Source: Acanthosoma haemorrhoidale (Eukaryota; Arthropoda; Insecta; Hemiptera; Acanthosomatidae). From it: 64,000 nt of DNA. Shown here piece after piece: positions 13,100 to 24,810 of the stretch. Under the pieces are notes generated by a model, which was not told the origin of the DNA, did no database searches, and was given only the letters and a program-made list of their open reading frames with translations. The stretch is taken from assembly GCA_930367205.1 (NCBI GenBank), contig OV884011.1, forward strand, positions 46,575,754-46,639,753. The letters are read 5' to 3'. The translations under genes and the position numbers were made by a program. Position 1 is the first letter of the stretch. Each line of letters begins with the position of its first letter.

Positions 13100-13500
13100 T
13101 TAGGAGATTTGCGACATGGGAATGTTTCCCTCCAATGGACGAGGAAATATTAAATCAGAGCTGAGAGCTGGGAGGTGCCAGGTGTTGCAGTGATTGTCAA
13201 GAGTGGAGCCTTTGCACAGGCCAAGTGGAGGGGGCCAAGTCGAACTTTCTCCCCCGGGTTCGTTCACCCGTGGGTTTGCGTAACCCGGGCCATCCCGACC
13301 ACGGTCACACCACTCGCTCCAGGCCTCTCCTCTCTGCCACCAGCGAATCACGCTCCAACCCGAGTATCAGCGACTCGGGTAACGAGGCAGAGTCTATATT
13401 CGAATTGAAACGTTATCAAGCCATCATGGCACTTTCATTGCATAAGGTGTACTGTAAGGATTCATCTTCGGTCCACTACAGATGTGTGCCATAAGCATAT
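13100..13500. other. GC-rich island with short frames, probable element remnant
   Basis: This segment is clearly richer in G+C than the kilobases on each side. The plus-strand frame 13225-13494 (89 codons) has a Ser/Pro/Arg-rich middle followed by an acidic Ser-rich part. The overlapping frames at 13100-13351 (minus) and 13175-13408 (plus) look like shadows. Such compositional islands in this window usually turn out to be pieces of mobile elements. I cannot name the family, and no nucleic-acid-binding motif (zinc knuckle) is visible. Confidence 0.3.
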
Positions 13501-16500
13501 TAAGAACGAGACAAATCACCTCTTCTCCGACTGCATCTATGTTCTACGATAGTAGTTCTATCCATATGAAATTTTAAAAGTACATTTTACAATGTATAAG
13601 TATGCTGAATTGTATTTGTTTAAAATATTTACTACAGTGATTATGGACACAAATTTTAGCATGAAAAAATTTGGCTCTGCTTTACTAAATTTTAAAATTT
13701 GTCAAGTCAAGTCTCAAAAGCTATTTAAATTTCAGATTTTTTCACATAGTTAAAGACCTATCAAAGACTGTATCGCAAAAAAATTTAATATATTTCAAAA
13801 TATAAGATTTAACAGCTAATAGCAAAATTCGAGTATTTAATAATATCCTTTTAATAGGTTTTTTTAAATAGATATATAAGTATTTTATTTTATTACATTC
13901 ACTTGTTTAAAAGGCGATTTAATAAGATAGTTCGACAAACAGCCCCTATACTGTTTATTTGAGCTGAATTTTATATTCAGCAGTTTTACATTAGTCTACT
14001 GATTCGACCAATATACGTTTGAACACCACTGTTCTGCTGAAATGCAGCAGTATAACAAGTTTTTGTATGGTAAAATAAAGAAAGGCCGGTAGCAGTTAAA
14101 CAATATAGTGGAAAAAAGGCATCGGCAGGTAGGTACAAGATGGTAAAGTAAAAGTTGCAAGGAGTTAAACCGGTGCTGGATTATGTAAGAGCTCCATGTA
14201 ACCGAGATTCAACAACTGGGATACCTCGCCAGCAGGGTAGTGATGTAAGGGGTAGGCTAAGCCATCAATGCTCCTCCCTCCTGGGTCATCTCTGGGGCTC
14301 ATGTACCCAGGATCTTCTTCCTCAGCCTACTCATAATATTGTGCACCATAGCCATATTTATTATCTTATATTATGCACTAAAACTTATTTTTAATATTTT
14401 TTTATTAGGTAATATTTAAATGTTTATTATGCATTAAAGCTACTTTGAATATAGTAAATACTTTACGAATAAGAGTGATTGCAATATTGCATACATGGTA
14501 TGAATGAGATCATTTATCACAATCACAATGGACCTATTATAGCAATTGTTATTTTTTTCAAATAAACATTTTGTGTTTCGATGCACAAACAACATCTTAT
14601 AGCAAAAGTTTAGGGCATAATGGCATTATGAACTCAAAAGTAACAGGACCGATAACGTTTTGATTTACAGAACATTGCAGATTTCCCTTCTAACAGCCCT
14701 ATAAAGATTATTTTTGATAGATCAACAAACACATAACTTTGCTACTGACACAATAAAGGTTAATCTATTCTTGCGAATCAATAGAGCTGATCTTTAGCAC
14801 ACGCTTTATTTAGAAATATTTTTTTTCAAGTTTTGACTTTACAAGCCAGGTGTTACTCAACAGCTATTAATAATGTTTATTTGTACTCTGTTACACAGAT
14901 CACATTTTTTAATACTTCTTGGGAAATTTTTGTGTGGGTAAATGTGCAGTATCTAACTGTCAGGAAGTCAGAAAATTACTATGAATTTGCAGTATATAAG
15001 CACATTTTTAACAGTTTGTGGTATGTCATAGTATTTGCATATGGTTCATGTTCTGTAAACGTATACACAGTAGCTTAAGCGTCAGTCTGGTCTAATTCGT
15101 AGTCTTCATGAGTACGATTTTTTCATGTCCCCTATTCATAGATTATTTGATCTGGAGTTAATAAAGTATAAAGTGCATCTGAACATTTTTTTTTTTTTTA
15201 CTTGAACGTTTAAAACACTTTATCTTATGATAAATTTTTTTGACGGAAATAACATCTGCCCATGAAATGTAACTTCAGAGAGTTGTTACCACTTTCAGTT
15301 TGCATGAAAGATACTATGACATAGCACAACCGATAAAAAAATCATCATAATCAATACCGAAGTGTAATAATATGTAACAAATAAAAACGAACATTTAAGT
15401 TAACAGTTAACAGTTTAGCGTGTTTCTGATTTATAAGAAATGATATTAATCTTATCTAGTATTGTTTTATTAACAGTTTTGAATGAGTAATAATTTATTA
15501 AAGGGTCAACGGTGTATGAAAACGTATTCGTGAGCTATTTATATCCGTGGGAAATGTGTTAGTGAAGCCATCGTAACTTAGTATTGATTTGTGGAGAGTT
15601 CAGGCGGGGCTTGGTAATGCACTTGCTGTGGGAGGGTCTAACGCCATTACAGCGTGCAGCCTGCAGAATATGTCAGCCATACATGCAATCATGAATATTT
15701 AATAAATAATTTTAACAAATTATTCAATGAATAATTATAGCAATAATAATGACCATTTTTTATTGACAGGCTAATTGTGAAGTTTTGAAAATTAATTCTG
15801 TTTCATTTTCTGATTAGCCTCACAAAACTATTCGAACAAAACGAATTTCACAACGTTCTTGACATGTTGACATTTGATATTATTTGTAAACTAAATTGTA
15901 TTAAGAAACAACATCGAGAAATACACGTAGGGCGTGAATTTTTAAATACTTATTAAACGAGTGTTGGCAAAATAAGTATTTTGAAATAATAAGTTTAATT
16001 GTTAAACTATGACTTTTATTGACAACCGTTTGAAACAGCAGATTAAAATACCAAAAATAATTATACAGCATCGGATATCTTGTCCGACTTGAGCCATTTT
16101 CAATACAATATCTCTATGGTTGACTCTCACAACTGGATGACTGGGAAAATTACCTATAATTTTATGTCACTGGATCAGTAAAATTAATTTTAATGGGGAA
16201 TTAAAATCTCCAAACCAAACAGAAAGACATAGTAAAATGAACCTAATGGTTTCTGTTATTGAAATGCTAGGCTGTCGTTCGTGAGCTAAGTTGAAACCAC
16301 AACAGTAGCAGGAGCATAAGAGCATTAAATTGATAGTAATTCCACAACTCAATAATAAGTTAAAAAGTATTCTATTATTTAGATGTAAGTAAATTACAGC
16401 TAAAAATAAATATATTTCAAAAGTGTTTTTATCGGTTTCCCTCTGTCCTTCGTTATTGTTTTATTCCCATAGGTACACCAGGCCAATAAAATAAAATGCA

Positions 16501-18138
16501 AATGACCAGGCTAGATCATAAATGTGGCATTATTTAAGGAGGCCGATATGCTTATTATGTTATTGTGAACTTTATGCGACCTTGAGCGGTCCAGGTAATG
16601 CAAACATGGATAATGTACGTATGAAGGATTATTTTTTCATTGGTACGGTTGCGCCTTCCGAATCGCTAGTTCGAATCGAGTCGAATCTGAACACACTCCT
16701 CATCTCATACTGTACTCCCATCAATTGAAATAATTAAATGATGATATTAATCATCCAAGTGAAACGATTTAATCGGTGCAAGGGGAGAACTGCATACGAT
16801 TCAATTACGAAAGCGATTCTGCTGACAGAATATCGACTGGCCCGTGAGTGCACTGTGCTGGTGCAATGCAAAGCGAATCCGACTGCACACAAACTGTATA
16901 GCTATGTGTCATGTAGCTACTAGCAAGAAAACGCTGAGTTTATTTTGTAAATATCCAAACCCTAAACATCATGAGCATAATTGAATTTGTATTGCTGACC
17001 TAAATTTCTTGCATAACCCCATGGTTTCTGGAATTTAACAACATAGCGTATAGATATTGACAAAAATGATATTAAAATAGACTTTTTTGTTAATTAGTTG
17101 AAAGGTTTAAAAATTATATAATTGTCAGATTTCCTCAAAGTCAAGATAATTAGGCAGGTATAATATTTGATATATGTTTGATAGTCAAATGCAAAGAATG
17201 ATGTGTTGCTGCATATTTCGTTATATATATAAAATAGATACAGGTGGATGATAATATATAGTTAAAAGTTTAGTCAGGTTTTCCCTAGAGATATTGTTTG
17301 GTAACAGAAATTTGATAGTGTTCAATATGTTGAGGATTCGGACATATACAAAATAAATACCTTATTTTCTTGATATATTTGCTCTCTAAAATACGAGTAT
17401 AGTCATACAGTTTGTGTTCCATGCTATATGACATATGTAATAATTAAACAATCCAGGGATTGGGCAAGTGCAGGGTAGTTCCAATTGCATCTCTCTGAAA
17501 CATCACGGGTCAGTCGATATTCTGCCATCTGGATTTCTCTCGTAACTGAATCCTACACAGCTCTCCTTCGTACGGTGGTCCTAAAATAGATATAAATAGC
17601 CTGAAATTTCACAGGAGCCCACCAAAACAATCGGCCAAGCGATGGTTAGAATTTGTGTGTGGTAATATTACAAAAACATGTGAGAGAAAAATAAATTAAA
17701 CGTTAAAGAATTCTGTCACAGTATTGTATTATTTGGCCGGAGCAGATATCACTTTATTTTTATCCCGTTGCGAACAAAATTTTGATCCCCTTGTGCAATT
17801 GGGGTTTTAAAATACAAATTAAAAATTAGACACCATTAATCAGAATTTCGAGAGCTTTAATTTGATGCCTTACTCGATGACATATGAGCATATTTATTTT
17901 TTTAATTACTAAGAGATTGTTTCATGGACACATTGTCTTTGGGTCCTCAAATGAAACTTTCATTTGTAAAGTTTCATGTGTCTAGATTGAAAAGTGGACT
18001 CAGATTGAACTGAAGAAGCAGATAAGTCACAGCTGCGAAAACATAAAGGTTTTTGGTTTTAAAAAAAACAACTCCAAATCTACTAGCTAATTATGGTTAA
18101 AATTGTAATTATGACTGTTTACGTACCATATGTGAAGG
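13501..18138. other. AT-rich intergenic DNA
   Basis: No supported gene. A GC-richer patch near 14155-14330 contains a 79-codon frame without motifs. A diverged copy of the LINE-tail repeat lies at 14497-14550. Frames at 14833-15078, 16522-16728 and 16738-16923 show no family resemblance. A short GC-richer stretch at about 15600-15665 is unexplained. Confidence 0.5.
14497..14550 (+). repeat. Diverged copy of the LINE-tail repeat
   Basis: It begins 'ggtatgaatgagatcattt', as at 50276, and then 'atcacaatcacaatgg' replaces the usual hairpin sequence. An ACAAT/ATTGT pairing is still possible across the loop. Only the first ~25 bases match well, so this is either an old copy or one whose 3' part was replaced. 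Confidence 0.5.
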
Positions 18139-18646
18139 ATGCACTACGGCAGGTACGTTGCTCTATATGGAGGGGTGAGTGTGCCAATGACCTTACGGGG
18201 CGCAGGTCGAACCACCCCTGACGTCAGACCAGGAAGTGCCGTGTTTACCCCCAACGGCCGTTCACCCCCTCGTAGTCCGGGCAACCGACGCCGGCCCTTA
18301 TCGACTTCTCCTATACTGTGTCAGGTACAGCGCGCGCCCGGGGAGCCGTCTAGAAGTCGTCGGCATCGTCTGGGAGGGGTCAGGGTGACCTTCAGCCCTC
18401 GGGGGAAACTTGCCAAACTTACATCAGAAGGACCATTCTTTCCGACCGTCCACATGGAAGCCAGGGGTTTATATATGGAAGAGTTTGCAGGACGATACTT
18501 CAGTACTGTGTAGCTCGAGAGCTATAGAGGCTGGGGATACCCGGTTCCAACTCCCGAATTCCCTTAGAAAGCTTCCAAAGGAGAAGGTCCCGAATCTTAA
18601 TTCCCACCTTAAATCTTGGAAAGAACTTATAAATCGTACTAAATAA
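18139..18646 (+). other. GC-rich island with two overlapping frames, possible element remnant
   Basis: A 124-codon frame (18139-18513) is rich in Pro, Arg, Ser and Gly. It overlaps a second frame (18410-18646) whose translation is Lys-, Trp- and Leu-bearing and more protein-like. A frameshift near 18410-18500 joining the two would be consistent with a decayed coding region. The base composition is far from that of the flanks. Arg/Pro/Ser-rich N-termini occur in gag-like ORF1 proteins of LINEs, but no zinc knuckle or RRM motif is visible, so the family is not assigned. Confidence 0.3.
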
Positions 18647-20285
18647 TGAAGAAGACATATTTCAAAATTGAAATCCCAAGTAACGAAATACCAAGTACCG
18701 CTGGTTCGTCCCGAAATCTGGTGTTGTTGTATATAGTTTGATTTTAATACACCCTACAATAATATGCTAAATTTTCATACTTTTATTAGTGGACAATGCA
18801 TATAGACATCTTCATGAGCTAAGGGTTGTGTGTGATATAAAGTGGATGTATGCGCTTTTGGAAAGAATAGGTGAACACTACTGGATCATCTTGTTTCATT
18901 CTCTGGCATTCTGTCAGTTTCGTATGGTATTAAAAAAATCAATCATGTCATTACTCGTGGCAATTTGGTTGCTTTTATTAATTTTATTTTAATGATTAAA
19001 TAGAAATAGTAATTATTTTAACTTTCATACGTAAATTATAGATATAACCAAAAAAATGGACATGTCCTCTGCAGACCAGTATTATATCATTATTAATACT
19101 ATCATCATTAATATCATGTAAGTGTTGTCCTACTACTGTAATAAAATTGAGCAGTAATATCATCAAGTCACTGTTGAAGAAAATTTTATTTTCACGTCTT
19201 TCAAGTGTGCGTATTTATAATTGATACATATTCCATTCAACGTTTCACCTTCTGAAAATAACTACTGTCAAATAAAATCAATTTTAATTATTTTCTGAAT
19301 ACTTTTTTTTTTATTATTCAAACTCAAGAAAGAGGCGAAACGTTGACCTCGAAAACCTCGAAATCCGCAGTATCTTTTTGGAATATTACTCGCAGAATAA
19401 AATATATTAATGGTTCGAATTATTATTGATACTGATTAACGATTTCATAGGGTAAGATAATTTCGAACAGGAGAAGTAATAGTGAATAATTAAAGGCCTA
19501 CGACATTAGAATATATATATCTAATGGCAGCTTCTCAGCACAGCCTCAATGATGAGCCACTTTCTAATATTTGCATGTAACTCCATCGTCCGCCTATGAG
19601 TTGTATTCACCTCATTTTATTTTCTCACGATAACATATAATTTGGTGGTGGATGTATTAATTTAAAGAACAGTCTGAAAACCGCGGATTTGAGGAATAAA
19701 ACACATTTAGTTTTTTTAAATGTATCTAAGTAAGTTGTTTTATAATTTGTATAATGTCTCTGATTTGTATTAGATGTGTTAACAGGAATTTACTACAATC
19801 CTATACTATTACATTAATTATTCAACTGGGAGCTTGTGCCATTAAGAGATCCGGTTCGTCACTTGAAGGGTCCATTATCTTATAATGGCCAGAATAATCC
19901 TTTCTATTGATTTTTAATTAATTAAAGTAAATTGTGATGCACAACACAATTAAAAGCTTCTTCTTGCATGCGAAAACGATTTTAATGAAAATTTTTGTAA
20001 ACATAGTCTGTCAAAGATAGAAAAAAAATCATTACATTACTAATTAAGGTGCTAAATATTTATTTTTGTAATTATTAAGTAATAATATATATTTAATAAT
20101 ACTTAACGATCCTTCATTACTTTTTCATGGCATGGCTTTTATTTTACTATCGTCGAGGCATAAACTGGAAACACAATGCAAAAACTTTACAAAAAAACGG
20201 AGGCTGGGTTAAATGCTAATGACCGTTTTAATATTTTTTTTTCCCTCAACATTATTGAAAAAATTGTTTTTTAATTACTAATACT
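18647..20285. other. AT-rich intergenic DNA, nothing assigned
   Basis: No gene supported. The short frame at 18789-18992 is hydrophobic at its end but lacks context. A phrase 'aggcgaaacgttgacc' near 19335 resembles 'aggcgaaacgtggacc' at 24811, next to the pogo remnant. This may be a shared terminal sequence of one element family. Confidence 0.4.
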
Positions 20286-20379
20286 GAATCAAGTTTTATG
20301 TCAATATTTTCATGTTATCATTAACATTAAATGGAGATTCATGTTACATTTTCTCTATATGGTTAACAGGGAACCATTA
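20286..20379 (+). repeat. ~93-bp inverted repeat, left arm
   Basis: The segment from 'ctgaatcaagttttatgtc' to 'ggttaacagggaacc' recurs as its reverse complement at 21007-21097. By eye about 90% of positions match, with a few small gaps. The arms enclose roughly 630 bp of AT-rich DNA without a reading frame. They could be terminal inverted repeats of a non-autonomous DNA transposon, or two oppositely oriented copies of one short repeat. Confidence 0.75.
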
Positions 20380-21006
20380 ATAGAGAGAAACAGGCCTGAG
20401 AGTTTCTGATTATAAACCAAGAAAGTTATAATAAGTCCGAGTTACCCCTGCTCAAACACTAGCCTAGTATCATATCGAATATCTTTAGCTTTGATCTCGC
20501 AGCCTTATAAGACACCCCAAAGGAAAATAAACTGAATTCAATATACTAATACTCAAAATCTTTGATGGACGGTAAAGTAAAATGAATTATTTAAATGTGT
20601 AATACCACTGTTTATGAATTTTATGCTATATATTATTTACTATTGCTGCTATTATTATAACTATAAGTATACTATGTTTGTTTGATGTGCTATTATTATA
20701 TGTGCTTATTTTCCATTCAGGTTTGATAAACTAATCGCTACGTGGGGACGCACTGGCTCCCGAAAGAAAGCAACATGATGAAGCAACAGGTCCGCCTATT
20801 TAGCGGTGGGTTTAACCATGACCTCATGGTGTTACTAATACAAGAGGTTAGAGGCAAATCATTTGTCTGAATAATTCATAATGTATATTTTTTTTTCTTT
20901 TCTAATTCTACATTAGCTCTGTCTATCTGCTACACCATATCACCATTGGAAGACTTGAATATACTACTTTTTAAGTGAATATACTTAAAACCTTCCCTTG
21001 TATTAT

Positions 21007-21097
21007 GGGTTCCCTGTTAACCATAAAGATGAAATGTAACATGGATCTCCATTTAATATTGCGATAACATGAAAATACTGACATAAAACTTGATTCT
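21007..21097 (-). repeat. ~93-bp inverted repeat, right arm
   Basis: Reverse complement of 20286-20379, with a four-base insertion near its outer end and scattered substitutions. The outer flanks of the two arms show no obvious target-site duplication. Confidence 0.75.
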
Positions 21098-24000
21098 TCC
21101 AGTTTCTTTAAGTAAGAATAAAACGGTGATATAATTTTTCACAATCATGTTGCCAATAATCCTAGATTAGTATAATAAAATCTTTAGCAGGTGTAACTTT
21201 AACTTAATCGAATAATACAAATTGATTTACAGTAGAATATCCGGTAACGTAGAGAAATAAAAATTGAATATTAAGGAAATACTTCAAAATAAATATGTTA
21301 AAACACGGACTGGTTAACAACAAAGAAGAATAATGGATTATAAATGTTAAACAACCGATTCCCTGAGAATACAGTACAGAGGGTATTTGTAACAAGAGCA
21401 GCAGGTATGAAATAAAAGTCTTTAAGAAATATTAAGGGCAATCGTAATTATTAATTAGTAATAATAGTGGTATCCACACTACAAAAAAGTGGGCTATATG
21501 AAGAGAAATGCACACTCGACCACAGCTCGGGGATCCAACTTTCACAAATTTAATTTACCTACTAGAAGGAAATACCTAATATAATATCTTGAAAAGCCAT
21601 GAACTAAGTCAAACAAATAAAATAAGCCAGGTAACGGTCAAAATAACATAGTTTAATATTTGTTAAATATAAAATTGTTTGACAAGCAGCTTTGCCAGAA
21701 TAACCCACATCCATCAATCATATACTTAATCAACAATATACTAATAATTGGCATTAAAACATATCTATATTTTTATTCAGAAACATTAAATAGCAGTCCT
21801 ATAAATACGTAATTAATGACTAGTAGACTGACTTAAACGAATTTTCAAAAAGCTAAGACAAATCATAGTCTCATTAACAAGCCTAAATACTCGCAGAAAA
21901 ATATCCTCGATTACTACTGAATGCTAATTGCACAAGGCCTGATATATTTCATATGCTAACCTACTTATTAAAAGCCTTGAAATCGTGAAATTCATTTGTA
22001 TTCGGTTGACAAAAGGACATGAATATTTACTTCATTAATGTTAGGTGTAGACTAAAAGTCTTATTTCAATGACTCAAAATAGTTGAAGTACTCACATTAA
22101 TCCACATTTTCGACCGATACCTCCAAAATCTGGGTACTCACCTAAAAATAAAAAATAAAATATTACTTAAAGTATAAGTACACAAATAGATAACATGAAT
22201 ATACAGCAATGGTATAAACTAAAACATCACAATAAGTCCATTGTTTATGAAGGTTTGTGAGGGGGCCCAGGTGCACAAGGAGTGTCAGAACTTTGGGTCG
22301 TATTTTTTCCATGTCCTAAGTGACACTTCTTTGCTCTCTTCTCTCTGATGAAACAATGTTTTAGAAACAAGGTATACAAAATTTCCTTTGGAGATAATAT
22401 TCATGCCTCATTGTCTACATATTTTTCTATCTGTCTAGAATCTTTATATGGATGAAAGGAAAGAAACAGTATAAAAAAAAACCTATTGTGTCATAAGTTC
22501 ATACTCATATTTGGCACAATAGAAAATGTCAGTAATGGCGGAACAACGCGGAAGAAGAAACAGCCATGATTCAGCTACGGTTGAGGCAATGTTCAATGAG
22601 GCTTCAATTCGAAAACAAAAAATTAAGTACTCATGTAACACAGGAAAATACTTAGGATGAATTAGGTAGTCCATGATTTAGGACAGAGCTATTTGATAGG
22701 AGTAATCCGAGTTCGTTATATTGTACCTTGATTCAATGATTTTACTTTTCTTTTTAAATCAAAGTATATTTCAGCATTATAAGCTTTGAAAGAAAATTAA
22801 ATCTATATAAAATATTCCCCATTGACTTTTCCGACAGAAAGTACATTTCTTAAAAAAAAAAACACAATACAGAATGTTTTAAGACAAAATCATTCATAAA
22901 CCTTCTTCAAGTTTGCAGAATTCATTTTTTTTTTTCTGTTTACTTAGTTATGTGTCCACCACCTTTGATGTCCATTTAATCCTGTTAGCATGGATGACGT
23001 TCACTCCGTATCTACAGTACCGAAGGCAGATATATGATTATTTCAATGCTGGAGTTAACTTATAGGAGGTGAGGGTAATAAAGTGCTGAGAATCCTAGGT
23101 AAAAAAGAGGAGTGACATTAAGAATGAGGCACCTAGGAAAGATCTAGGAGTAAGAGCAGTAAAATCACTTTCGGAAGAGAGCCAATTAAAATGTCCGTCA
23201 AATTGAGAGAGAGAGAGTTAGAGGATAGACCAGAAAGAAGTCTGCCCAAGGCAGGATCATGCCACAATGATTATATAGAGAGACTTCATAGAGCCAGAGG
23301 AAGCACCAAGCCGGAAACGAGAAGAAGGAAGAGCAAGAGGAAAAAGTGGAGAAGAACGATGGAAAGCTACTCAATCTTAAATGAGGAATTAGGAAAAGAA
23401 GAAAAAGGCTGATTGTTCAACACAATCGAAGACGCTACTTTATAAATCTTGTTCGGGAAACATATGTCATGTGTTAACTAAATTATTCAACTTGCATTAA
23501 ACATATATCGTTATTAAAAAGACAAAAAAACTGCGAAGGAAAACTACACATTAGAAAGGCAACTGTGGAACATTGAAATAGTCAACAATAGTATGCACAA
23601 CGTCAACGACTAGTGACTCAAGGAAGAGAACATAAAATCATTTTTGGTAAATGACAACCGCAATTCATTTACAAGAAACTCTGTAATGGAAAAAATAAAG
23701 CTCAAAAGACTTCAAAATGTCACCGAGTCGATAAGAAGTGCAGAATCCCATCTGATTTATTCACAACTTCATCACAGATTCAACAGTTACTTTCTTAAAT
23801 GTAATGACCTACGCTTGGTAAAAATAATTTGGAAAGCAAGAATTTGTAAGCCTTAATTACCAACCATAACAACCGCTCATTCTACAAGTTAAATCTATAA
23901 GAAGGTAGTATGACCAGGAAAAAATGGGAAATACAGTGCAACACCTTAAGTTAAAAGACAAATGCATTTTTTAACATTAACATTCAATTATTAACATTAG

Positions 24001-24429
24001 ACACTAAAAAATTATTTAATACATTTAAGGTAGTCCCGCTTTCGTTTAAGATACATTGATAATTTTTATCATTGTCAGTAATTAGTGTTTGTGATATCTA
24101 ATCCAACGGTTATAATTATTTGCTAAAGGTAAAATATGGTCCTGTTGATCTCCGGTCGGATGCCTTCTAATTATGCTATCTCATGTCGAAATACAGCCAT
24201 GCCAATATTACAAGTCTTTAGCTTGTCTCGTGACTGTAAACATTCCAAGTGCGATTTGTTTCGTTTTCCGTTTGTTTCTGAGTTGAGCACGATGTCCAAT
24301 CCCGATAATTTGAAATGCTAAAGGACCGATGGTTTATTACAAATTATCAAGAGTTTCAATTTATTAAAATTCTATATATGAGCAATACAAAATACAAAAC
24401 AACAAACTGAATGTAGTGACCCTTTCTTT
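21098..24429. other. AT-rich intergenic DNA, nothing assigned
   Basis: No supported gene. The frame at 23191-23412 is made of Arg, Lys and Glu codons from a purine-rich tract and looks compositional. The frames at 23644-23856 and 24136-24321 have no motif I recognise, though the latter lies beside the pogo remnant and could belong to the same element. Confidence 0.45.
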
Positions 24430-24699
24430 TCTGTTTTAGACTCCATGACATTTTTCGTCTTTGAAACACATTGAACGATCTTGGAGACACTTAAAAACAA
24501 TCCTGTTTCGTCAGCGTTGAGGATGTTTCAAATCAGTTCGCTCCATTTTACTGCTTGATGATCTCCTTCTTCTTTGAAATCGACGTCAGTGTAGATGGAG
24601 GAATAACGAAGCGTTTTGCTACATCGATTTTTTTTGTCACCGTCGGTTGTTTTCATAATCTCCTTCTTTTCACAAATGGACATACGCTTTGAACTCATG
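24430..24699 (-). pseudogene. pogo/Tigger-family transposase remnant
   Basis: Minus-strand reading starts at an ATG (24697-24699) with 'MSSKRMSICEKKEIMK', which resembles the CENP-B-type N-terminal helix-turn-helix that binds the ends of pogo/Tigger transposons. After a shortened middle, an in-frame stop (24528-24530) is followed at once by 'ILNADETGLFL'. That is the family signature around the first catalytic aspartate (codon 24510-24512). The DNA-binding domain, linker and start of the DDE domain, which normally span several hundred residues, are squeezed into about 75 codons. The copy has therefore lost most of its centre and all of its C-terminal half. It is inactive. It belongs to the Tc1/mariner superfamily, whose members insert at TA. 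Terminal repeats were not identified with confidence. Confidence 0.7.
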
Positions 24700-24798
24700 G
24701 TAAAACCACACTGAGCTAAAGTAAAAATAAAGGATATCGAATCTAATTTAAACAAAAAAATAATGTAAACAAACATGAGCATGAGAATTGAGGAGCGA

Positions 24799-24810
24799 GG
24801 GGGGGGGGGG
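24799..24810 (+). repeat. G12 homopolymer
   Basis: A run of twelve G in otherwise AT-rich DNA, directly upstream of 'aggcgaaacg'. It is a likely length-polymorphic site and a possible sequencing weak point. Confidence 0.9.

Noticed and set aside
16641..16690. Possible second tRNA (phrase 'agttcgaatcgag')
   Set aside because: A T-loop-like phrase alone; neighbouring bases do not form a cloverleaf.
23191..23412. Highly basic 73-codon frame
   Set aside because: Made of AGA, GAA and AAG codons from a purine-rich tract. It is low complexity, with no context for a gene.
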